Source: Acidobacteriota bacterium (GTDB lineage: Bacteria > Acidobacteriota > Vicinamibacteria > Vicinamibacterales > Vicinamibacteraceae). From it: a DNA stretch of 64,000 nt. Each line of letters starts with the position of its first letter. The first letter of the stretch is position 1. The notes under the pieces are model-generated. The model worked only from the letters and a program-made list of their open reading frames with translations, was not told the origin of the DNA and did no database searches. Positions 25,718 to 32,504 of this stretch are shown here, in pieces. A program made the translations under genes and the position numbers. The stretch is from the NCBI GenBank assembly GCA_020845575.1, contig JADLFL010000012.1, positions 1-64,000 of the forward strand, in the 5' to 3' direction.

Positions 25718-26398
25718 ATGGGTGATTTGAATCTTCTTCACATGTGGGAGCAGATGGGCTTCGTCGCGAAGGCCGTCGCGTACATCCTCTTCTTCATGTC
25801 GTTCTGGTCGGTCGGCGTCTTCGTGGAGCGGTGGTACACCTTCTCCCAGGCCAAGAAGCAGTCCAAGCTCTATGCCCCGCAGGTTGCCAAGCACCTCAAG
25901 GAGGGCCGTCTCAAGGACGCGATCGCGCTGTCGCAGTCCAAGAACTTCCGGTACAGCCACCTTGCCAAGGTCGTGCTCGCGGGCCTGCAGGAGTACCAGT
26001 TCCAGTCCGAGAGCGGTCAGCAGCTCACGCGTGACGACCTGCTCGACACGGTGCGCCGCGCCATCCAGCGCGCCACAGCGCTCACCGGTAACGACCTGAA
26101 GAAGGGCGTTTCCTCGCTCGCCACCATCGGCTCGACGGCTCCGTTCGTCGGTCTGCTCGGTACCGTCGTCGGCGTCATCTCGGCGTTCCAGGGCATCGCC
26201 TCGACGGGCTCCGGTGGCATCGGCTCGGTGTCGGCCGGCATTTCCGAAGCGCTCGTCGAAACGGCGCTCGGCCTTGTCGTCGCCATTCCGGCGGTGTGGT
26301 TCTACAACTACCTGACGGGCCGTCTCGAGTACTTCAACGTCGAGATGGACAACAGCTCGTCGGAGATGGTCGACTACTTCGTCAAGAAGAGCACCTAG
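25718..26398 (+). CDS. exbB: ExbB/TolQ/MotA-family proton channel protein
   Basis: 226 residues, three membrane segments (about 16-35, 135-158, 172-195). It has the family region ATIGSTAPFVGLLGTVVGVISAFQGIA and SAGISEALVETALGLVVAIPAVWFYNYL. ExbB forms the proton-driven stator with ExbD that energises TonB. A GGAGG-containing sequence lies upstream of the ATG. It is 146 bases after tonB, with a palindrome CACGATCGATCGTG near 25628 in the gap. The gene order tonB-exbB-exbD-exbD suggests one system. Confidence 0.94.
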   Translation: MGDLNLLHMWEQMGFVAKAVAYILFFMSFWSVGVFVERWYTFSQAKKQSKLYAPQVAKHLKEGRLKDAIALSQSKNFRYSHLAKVVLAGLQEYQFQSESGQQLTRDDLLDTVRRAIQRATALTGNDLKKGVSSLATIGSTAPFVGLLGTVVGVISAFQGIASTGSGGIGSVSAGISEALVETALGLVVAIPAVWFYNYLTGRLEYFNVEMDNSSSEMVDYFVKKST

Positions 26399-26514
26399 GT
26401 CGCTGGATGGCCGCCATGTGATGGTCGGCCTTCGATGACCGGTCCCGCGCCGACGGGACAGATTGGTTCGACAGGAGGCGCTCTCCGGGGCGCCTCCGTT
26501 CAGGAGAACACGCC

Positions 26515-26946
26515 ATGGCAATGAGCATGGGGGGCGGGAAGGGCGGCATCAAGGCCGACATCAACGTCACCCCGCTGGTCGACATCATGCTGGTGCTGCT
26601 CATCATCATGATGCTCATCGCGCCCCTCCTGCAGAAGGGCGTGAACGTGCGGTTGCCCATCGCCGAGAACACCGGCGAGAAGCCCGACACGCAGGAACAG
26701 ACGGTGGTGCATGTGGACGCGCAGCGGAACCTGTACGTCAACAACATCCAGGTCGCCGAATCAGAGGCAGTGGACCGCATCAAGTTCGCGCTCGAAGAGA
26801 AGGCCGAACGTATCGTCTACCTGAAGGGCGACACCGACGCTCCCTACGCGGCCATCATGAGCATGATGGACAAACTGCGTGAGGCGGGCATCGAGAACGT
26901 CGCGCTGATCACCGAGAGCAAGAAGGCGGAAGGGGAGGGCAACTGA
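26515..26946 (+). CDS. exbD: ExbD/TolR-family protein (first copy)
   Basis: 143 residues. A short cytoplasmic tail rich in Gly precedes IKADINVTPLVDIMLVLLIIMMLIAPLL, where Asp in NVTPLVD is the conserved proton-pathway residue. The periplasmic domain has VRLPIAENTGEK, VHVDAQRNLYVNNIQV, IVYLKGDTDAPYAAIMSMMDKLREAG. The TGA overlaps the ATG of the second copy (TGATG). Met3 and Met5 are possible alternative starts. Confidence 0.93.
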   Translation: MAMSMGGGKGGIKADINVTPLVDIMLVLLIIMMLIAPLLQKGVNVRLPIAENTGEKPDTQEQTVVHVDAQRNLYVNNIQVAESEAVDRIKFALEEKAERIVYLKGDTDAPYAAIMSMMDKLREAGIENVALITESKKAEGEGN

Positions 26947-27401
26947 TGTCTGCCCACAAGCATCACGGCGCGGAAACCGTGCAGCGCGGGGAGACTCCCC
27001 ACGCCAGCTCGGACATGAACGTGACGCCGCTCATCGACGTGCTGCTCGTGCTGCTCGTCATCTTCATGGCGGCGCTGCCCATGACCCAGAAGGGCACGGA
27101 CATCAACCTGCCGCTCGAGACCAAGGGGGCCGACGCGGCCGACACGAGTACGCAGATCGTGCTGACCATGAACGCCGACCGTACGCTCTCGGTCAACAAC
27201 CAGGATGTGCCGATGGGCGACCTCCAGCATCGTCTCACCGAGATCTTCGAGACGCGCAAGGAGAAGACGATGTTCATCCTCGGGGCGCCGACGCTGCCCT
27301 ACGGGTTCGTCGTCCAGGCGATCGACGCCGCGCGCGGTGCGGGTGTCGACAAGGTCGGTATCGTCACCGAAGGCATGCGTCGCGCAGGCGGCGCCGACTA
27401 G
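26946..27401 (+). CDS. exbD: ExbD/TolR-family protein (second copy)
   Basis: 151 residues with the same layout: MNVTPLIDVLLVLLVIFMAALP (conserved Asp), then DINLPLETKG, IVLTMNADRTLSVNNQDV, MFILGAPTLPYGFVVQAIDAARGAG. The N-terminal ~20 residues differ from the first copy. Two unequal ExbDs after one ExbB is common in this type of bacteria. They may form a mixed stator, or one may serve a separate function (inference). Confidence 0.93.
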   Translation: MSAHKHHGAETVQRGETPHASSDMNVTPLIDVLLVLLVIFMAALPMTQKGTDINLPLETKGADAADTSTQIVLTMNADRTLSVNNQDVPMGDLQHRLTEIFETRKEKTMFILGAPTLPYGFVVQAIDAARGAGVDKVGIVTEGMRRAGGAD

Positions 27402-27433
27402 GCTCCCCGGCTTCCACTTACGCCGAGAAACAC

Positions 27434-27471
27434 CGAAAGCCGGCTCCCTCACCAGAGGGTGTCGGCTTTCG
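27434..27471. terminator. Hairpin between convergent exbD and a 62-residue gene
   Basis: CGAAAGCCG (27434-27442) and CGGCTTTCG (27463-27471) pair around a loop that itself can fold (CCCTC-accag-AGGGT). It lies between the exbD stop and the stop of the minus-strand gene at 27488, so it could end transcripts from both sides. No U-run is obvious. Confidence 0.55.
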
Positions 27472-27487
27472 TGCGTCTGCGCCAGCG

Positions 27488-27676
27488 TCAGGTCGTGGTG
27501 CGCAGGGTCGTGCTGCCGCGAACGACCTTGGTACTGTCGGATGCACTGAAGGCCGGGCTGAACGCCTTCGTGGCAGCGTCCTGCATCTTCCGCATGGCCG
27601 GGTTGTCCGGAGCAGCGAGGACCTGCTTGTCTGGCCGGACGACGACCAGCGCGCGTTGAGCGTTCGAGACGGCCAT
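27488..27676 (-). CDS. Small protein of unknown function (62 residues)
   Basis: Starts MAVSNAQRALVVVRPDKQ at the ATG at 27676, right behind AAGGAGGACAT, an excellent ribosome-binding site that rules out the longer frame. Contains DNPAMRKMQDAATKAFS and ends in a Ser/Thr/Arg tail. No signal peptide or membrane segment. It is the last gene after the large secreted protein (33 bases downstream of that stop), so it is probably co-transcribed with the CHAT/sigma unit. No family recognised. Confidence 0.7.
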   Translation of the reverse strand: MAVSNAQRALVVVRPDKQVLAAPDNPAMRKMQDAATKAFSPAFSASDSTKVVRGSTTLRTTT

Positions 27677-27708
27677 ATGTCCTCCTTGTGGCTGGATGGA
27701 GCCCTCCC

Positions 27709-30700
27709 TTATCGCAGGCGTGTGCCGACGACGTTCGAGCCGGCTGCCCACCTCACGCCGAGCGCATCGCCGTACATTGCACGCTCGACGACGATCTGCG
27801 GGGCCGGGCTGCCGAAGGCCTCGACCACCGCCCCGAAGCGCCGGCCTGCGGCCTCAGGAAAGTAGACACTTACTGGTACGCTTTCCCGGCTGCTACCGAC
27901 CAGCGGGAAGTCGCGCGTGACGGTCGCCCCGTCTTCGAAGACGAGCGTCACCCGTGCCGTACCACCCGAGTCCGACGTGTTCGCGATGAGGATGTAGGTC
28001 TGCACGTTGAAGGGCCCGCCCACCTCCCCATCCGCGAGCCCCCACTTCGTGCTCGTGCGATCGGCGCCCGCACTGTTGTGCCCCTCGTGCCAGGTACTGC
28101 CGCCGCCCGGCCACCACATCGCGCGTTCGACGATGATTGGCATGCCGTTGGTGGACCGCACGCGCGCTGATACGGCGGTGTCGGCCAGTTGCGCGTCTTC
28201 GTGGTCGACCCAGATGTTGAACCGGCTCTGCGGGGCGACCGCGTAGTCGCGCGTGAGCGTGGCCCCGCCGGGCAGCAGGTAATCCACCGAGACAGGTGCG
28301 GCAGTCGTTCCCGGATTGGCGATGAGGATGAACAGGTCGAAGTACGGCCCCGTGGCACCCTCGGCCAGGAACCACTCGGCGGCCGGAGTCGTGATGCCCG
28401 CGCTCTCGTGTCCCGCATCGAACCCGCGACCCTGGCGCGTGAGATACATCGCGCGCTCGACGATGACGGGCACGTCGTTGGTGCTGCGGATCACGGCCGA
28501 CACCTCGGCGGCGCCAAGCACCGGATCCTCGAGATTCACCCAGATGTTGAAGCGACTGCTGGCGGTCACCGTATGGGTGCGCACCAGTGGTGCCTGCGGT
28601 GCCGGCAGCAGGTACGTGACTTCGATCTGCGCGTCGGCGCTGCCAGGGTTCTGAATCAGGTAGAAGAGCTGGAAGCCGCCGATGGTCGCGCCTTCGGCGA
28701 GGTACCACTCGAGCGCGGGGGCGGCGATGCTGGTCTCGGCGTGGCTGCCGTAGCCGCGCGCGTCCCAGCGCATGGTGCGGTCGGCAATCAGTGGCTGCGT
28801 GGAGGTGATGACAGTGGAGAACTCGGCGTTGCCCATTCCCGGCAGTTGCTTGGGAAACACCGTCGCGCGCGCCAGGCCCCCGAGCGCGACGTCGTGCGTC
28901 ACTGTCGTGCCGTCGCCCTTGAGGAACGCGAGCCTGGCGGTGGTGGACTCGCCCGTCGCGTTGAGCAGTGCGATCTCCGTGTCGAAGAAATCGCTCGTGG
29001 CGCCTTCGGCGAAGTAGCGCGTGAAGGTGCCGACCTCGGCGAGGAAGAACGACGCCACCTGGTCGCTCGAGAGGTTGGTGAACGTCTCGCTCTCGGGTGC
29101 GAACTCGAAGGAGAGCCTGGACGGCGTGATGGTGTAGGTGCCGCCAGCCGGCAGGTGGAGGACGTACGCGCCGTCGGCATCGGTCGTGACGGCGCGCGTG
29201 GTGGTGCCGGTGGCGGTGATCGTGATGCCGGGTACGCCCGTGTCGTTGCGGTCGCGCACAGTACCGGTGATGCGCCATGTCTTGAAGCCGGTGAAGTCGC
29301 CGACCTGGTCGGCGGTGATGTTCGTGAAGGTGCGCGTCTCGGGCGTGAAGCCATGGCCGGCGAGCGTCGGCGTCACGGTGTACGTCCCGGTGCCGAGGCT
29401 GCTGAAGGCATACGTGCCCGTGCCGCTGGTCGTCGTCGTGCCGGTGCTGGCACCGGTGCGCTGCACGGTGACGCCGCTCATCGGCGTGGTGCCGCCGAGC
29501 CGGATGGTTCCCGTGATGGAGTAGGACTCGACAGCGCCGACGCCGACGGCCCAGTCCGACAGCGTCGTCACGTTCGCGCGGGTGACGAGGCCTGGCGCAG
29601 ACGATGTGCGCGCGCAGTCCCAGGTGCTGCCCGTGAACCGACACGCCGAGGTGGTGGCGTGGTCCGCCACGGCGTGCGGCAGCGTGACGCTCAGCACGTA
29701 TCCCGCGCCCGTCGGCGTCATGGTCCAGAAGCGGCCGGGCACCTGGCCCGGGCCGGCCTGCGGGTGCGTCACATCGCGGCGATCGATCTGTACGCTGGTG
29801 AGTGCTCCCAACGTGGCGACGTTCAGTGTCGTACCCGTGAGACCGAACATCCGTGCGCCCGTGGTCATGGTGCGAATCGCGCGGATGATGCCGAGGTTGG
29901 TGAGCGTGCCCGAGACGGTGGGGTTCGTCGTCGAGTTGATGTCGGTCAGGACCGTGCTCGCCGCGACGGCGACGTTGACGAACGCTGTCGTGGCATTGAA
30001 CACGACCGGCTGTATGCCGGTGCCGGCGAATGTGATCGTGCTGCCGTTCAGCCGGAGCGTGCCGCCCGAGCGCGTGAACGCGCCGGTGATCGTCGCGCTG
30101 GGGCGCCGGATGTCGAGGAAGCCGCTGGTGTGCGTCAGCGCGGCAAACGTCACCGAGGCGGCGTTGTCGAAGTCCGCCTGGCCGCCGCTGACGCGCGTCT
30201 CACCCGCATGCGCGTACGCGGCGAGCACGGTCAGCAGGCCGCCGCCGACGTCGAGCACGCCTGCACCGGCGATGGAAGCGCCCGCCGGGTGCGTGGTGTT
30301 GTTGGTGATGCGGAGGGTAGCGCCGGGACTGATGGTGGTGGCGCCGCCGAGGATACTGGTGCCGCCCTGAAGCCTGAGCGTCCCGGCCTGCACCTGGAGT
30401 TGACCGGGCGCGGTGGTCTCGATGCGGCCCTGGGCGATCATCTCGTCGGCGGTGGTCTTGCGGACGATGCCGGTGTTGAGGATGGGCTCACCGTTGAAGC
30501 CACTCGTGAGGATGAAGGTGCCGGTCGCCTGGTTCTCGTACACGCCCCCGCCGCCGACGCCGCTCGGCACCGCGTGGGTGAAGGTGCCCTGATTGACGAG
30601 GCGCCCGCCGGTGCTGAGGGTGCCACCCGTGCGGGTGCCGGTGGCCGAGGCGGCCAGGACGACGGCGTGCGGCGCGGTGCCACGCAGGAAGCCACCCGTC

Positions 30701-30978
30701 CAGGTGAAGGTGCCCGAGACTGTCAGCGTGCCGCTTGATGTGACCAGGTCGCCGCCGCTGCCGAGCGTCAGGTTGCCCACCGCCTGCGACGCGGCCACAG
30801 TCACGCTCCCGCTGGTGAGAATCGCGTGGTCGTCGCCATCGGGAACCACGCCGCACGACCAGCGCGCGACGTCCGTCCACAGGCCCGTACCGCTCCAGGT
30901 ACAGTCAGCGGCGCGTGCCGGAACTGAGCACATGAGAACGAGGGCACACAACAGGACGGTCAGCCGCACGCGAGACAT
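27709..30978 (-). CDS. Large secreted protein: beta-helix-like repeats, two carboxypeptidase-regulatory-like domains, four DUF5719-like modules
   Basis: 1089 residues with a signal peptide (RLTVLLCALVLMCSVPARA). Residues ~25-440 are Gly/Thr/Ser-rich strand repeats (G-L-T-VSGTFTWTGGFL, VTVAASQAVGNLTLGSGG), like filamentous or autotransporter passenger domains. Residues ~485-645 hold two Ig-like/carboxypeptidase-regulatory units (ITGTIRLGGTTPMSGVTV..., ITGTVRDRNDTGVPGITI...). Residues ~650-1085 are four ~105-residue modules starting YFAEGAT, WYLAEGATIGGF, WFLAEGATGPYF and WGLADGEVGGPF, each with IVERAMY-like ends, as in DUF5719. Likely a cell-surface protein. There is no barrel or cell-wall anchor, so attachment is unknown. 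Downstream of sigma/anti-sigma genes, probably their target or output. Confidence 0.85.
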   Translation of the reverse strand: MSRVRLTVLLCALVLMCSVPARAADCTWSGTGLWTDVARWSCGVVPDGDDHAILTSGSVTVAASQAVGNLTLGSGGDLVTSSGTLTVSGTFTWTGGFLRGTAPHAVVLAASATGTRTGGTLSTGGRLVNQGTFTHAVPSGVGGGGVYENQATGTFILTSGFNGEPILNTGIVRKTTADEMIAQGRIETTAPGQLQVQAGTLRLQGGTSILGGATTISPGATLRITNNTTHPAGASIAGAGVLDVGGGLLTVLAAYAHAGETRVSGGQADFDNAASVTFAALTHTSGFLDIRRPSATITGAFTRSGGTLRLNGSTITFAGTGIQPVVFNATTAFVNVAVAASTVLTDINSTTNPTVSGTLTNLGIIRAIRTMTTGARMFGLTGTTLNVATLGALTSVQIDRRDVTHPQAGPGQVPGRFWTMTPTGAGYVLSVTLPHAVADHATTSACRFTGSTWDCARTSSAPGLVTRANVTTLSDWAVGVGAVESYSITGTIRLGGTTPMSGVTVQRTGASTGTTTTSGTGTYAFSSLGTGTYTVTPTLAGHGFTPETRTFTNITADQVGDFTGFKTWRITGTVRDRNDTGVPGITITATGTTTRAVTTDADGAYVLHLPAGGTYTITPSRLSFEFAPESETFTNLSSDQVASFFLAEVGTFTRYFAEGATSDFFDTEIALLNATGESTTARLAFLKGDGTTVTHDVALGGLARATVFPKQLPGMGNAEFSTVITSTQPLIADRTMRWDARGYGSHAETSIAAPALEWYLAEGATIGGFQLFYLIQNPGSADAQIEVTYLLPAPQAPLVRTHTVTASSRFNIWVNLEDPVLGAAEVSAVIRSTNDVPVIVERAMYLTRQGRGFDAGHESAGITTPAAEWFLAEGATGPYFDLFILIANPGTTAAPVSVDYLLPGGATLTRDYAVAPQSRFNIWVDHEDAQLADTAVSARVRSTNGMPIIVERAMWWPGGGSTWHEGHNSAGADRTSTKWGLADGEVGGPFNVQTYILIANTSDSGGTARVTLVFEDGATVTRDFPLVGSSRESVPVSVYFPEAAGRRFGAVVEAFGSPAPQIVVERAMYGDALGVRWAAGSNVVGTRLR

Positions 30979-31050
30979 GGGTCACTCCCAGCGAGAGAAC
31001 GAGATCTGCTGGAGAGTGCGGGCGCCCCGCGATGTGTTTCGCGCCGGGTC

Positions 31051-31920
31051 CTATCGTGACGTCAGACGAACCTGGAGGAAGGCGAGAGGTTCGACGATAC
31101 CTGTCGCGTCGATACCTTCGAGCGACACGTCGTACAGGGCGTCCGGCAGCGCGGTCCGCTCGATGACGAGGGCGAGAGTGCGGTCGGGGGCGAGCGTCGT
31201 TGCCGTCTGGTCGTGGGCGACGGCCCCGCCCTCGCCGATGACGCGCACCCGATACGACGCGTAATCGTCACCTTCCGCAATGGGTACGCGCAGCAGGACG
31301 TGCGTGGCACGTGCGGGCACTGTCGCGGTCGTGGGGACCGCCCCGCGTGTGGTGCCCATCGGCAACTGTACGGCGAACACGACGCGCGCGGGCGGAGCGG
31401 GTGTCGTGGGTGCCGACCCGGCTCCAGGCGTGTTCGCCTGTCCCGCCGGATGGGTGGCCGCCCCATCGTCACCTTCTGGCGTGGCCGGGGCGGTCTGTGT
31501 GCTTTCGGCGACGGACGGTACCGGCTCTGGTGTGACGGCGTGGCGCGTGCCGCCGATCAGCAGCCACACGCCGCCGAGCGCGAGCAACGCCGCGGTGGCC
31601 AGCGCCGGACGCCACCACGCGCGCCGCGGCGCCGACGCCCGTCGCGCGGCGAGCGCCCGCGCGACGTCCACTCGAGCGCGCAGCCGTGGACGTGTGGTCA
31701 GGGCATGTTCGAAGGCATGGCGATCCGCCTCGCGCAGCGTACCGGCCACGTAGTCGTCCACCATGTCGGTCTCGATCTCGTCGATCGCCGCTGCCACGTC
31801 CGGATCGTCGAACGCGCGCACTTCCACATCGTCCACGCCGGCCTCGTCGAGCTGACCAAGGACGTACTGCCTGAACCTGTCGTCCAGAGTGAGAGTGGTT
31901 GCCACGCGTTCGTCCGTCAC
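31051..31920 (-). CDS. Probable anti-sigma factor (single-pass membrane protein)
   Basis: 289 residues. The N-terminal ~100 cytoplasmic residues contain FRQYVLGQLDEAGVDDVE and ETDMVDDYVAGTLREADRHAFE, matching the zf-HC2/anti-sigma style in which a protein recognises its cognate sigma, though the HxxxCxxC zinc motif is absent. One membrane segment at about 104-124 (WWRPALATAALLALGGVWLL) is followed by a periplasmic Pro/Thr-rich linker and a beta domain to the end. The GTG start overlaps the sigma-gene TGA (GTGA), so the two are coupled. Holding the sigma at the membrane is inferred from arrangement. Confidence 0.75.
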   Translation of the reverse strand: MTDERVATTLTLDDRFRQYVLGQLDEAGVDDVEVRAFDDPDVAAAIDEIETDMVDDYVAGTLREADRHAFEHALTTRPRLRARVDVARALAARRASAPRRAWWRPALATAALLALGGVWLLIGGTRHAVTPEPVPSVAESTQTAPATPEGDDGAATHPAGQANTPGAGSAPTTPAPPARVVFAVQLPMGTTRGAVPTTATVPARATHVLLRVPIAEGDDYASYRVRVIGEGGAVAHDQTATTLAPDRTLALVIERTALPDALYDVSLEGIDATGIVEPLAFLQVRLTSR

Positions 31921-32504
31921 TGTCGAGTGTCCTCAGAGCCGAAAACGCTTCGCTCACGGAGGCACGCCCGCGTGCAACGCTCGATGGCGGCGCGCGCGCG
32001 GAGCATGCGCAGGCGGAGCGCGAGCGGAGACACCCCCAGTGCCGCCGCCTGCTCCCGACGTCCCTCGATGCGGTCACGCCCGTCGGCGCCGTAGTAGGCC
32101 AGCACCTGACGGCGCAGGTCGGCGTCGAGCCGGTCGAGGCAGCCATCGAGGCACGTCAGCGCCTGCTCGTGGGCAGTGGCGGGTTCGGACGCGACGTACA
32201 GCGGCTCCTGATCGATCGGCGCCATCGCCGGCTGCCGTGTGGACTCGAGGAAGACCAGCCGCGCGACGCCTCGTGCGTAGCTCGTCACGTTGCCCACGTC
32301 GATGCCCTCGGCGAGGCGCCGGCCGAGTCGGTCCAGCACTTCGTCGCACAGGCGGTCGGCATCGACACGACCGCGCACCTCGAAGTACCGCAGCAGCAAC
32401 CGGCGCAGCGACTCGTAGGCCTCGCCGGCGGCGTCGTGCGTTGCGCCGAGTCGCTGCAGCAGGAGGTCGATCGGTGCGCCGGCCCGTGCGTTGGCCTGCG
32501 TCAT
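31917..32504 (-). CDS. ECF-like sigma-70 family RNA polymerase sigma factor
   Basis: 195 residues. Region-2-like LLLRYFEVRGRVDADRLCDEVLDRLGRRLAEG and VTSYARGVARLVFLES, then region-4-like CLDRLDADLRRQVLAYYGADGRDRIEGRREQAAALGVSPLALRLRMLRARAAIE, a helix-turn-helix close to those of ECF sigma factors. Similar genes beside CHAT-TPR proteins are common in Acidobacteria and Planctomycetes. It starts four bases inside the CHAT gene's end (ATGA) and overlaps the anti-sigma gene start. Expression is therefore tied to both neighbours. Confidence 0.8.
   Translation of the reverse strand: MTQANARAGAPIDLLLQRLGATHDAAGEAYESLRRLLLRYFEVRGRVDADRLCDEVLDRLGRRLAEGIDVGNVTSYARGVARLVFLESTRQPAMAPIDQEPLYVASEPATAHEQALTCLDGCLDRLDADLRRQVLAYYGADGRDRIEGRREQAAALGVSPLALRLRMLRARAAIERCTRACLRERSVFGSEDTRQ

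Noticed and set aside
28189..30738. An 849-residue frame on the plus strand opposite the secreted protein
   Set aside because: Its composition (Arg/Ala/Gly-rich, no motifs) is typical of antisense shadows in GC-rich DNA; the minus-strand gene has a signal peptide, repeated domains and a ribosome-binding site.
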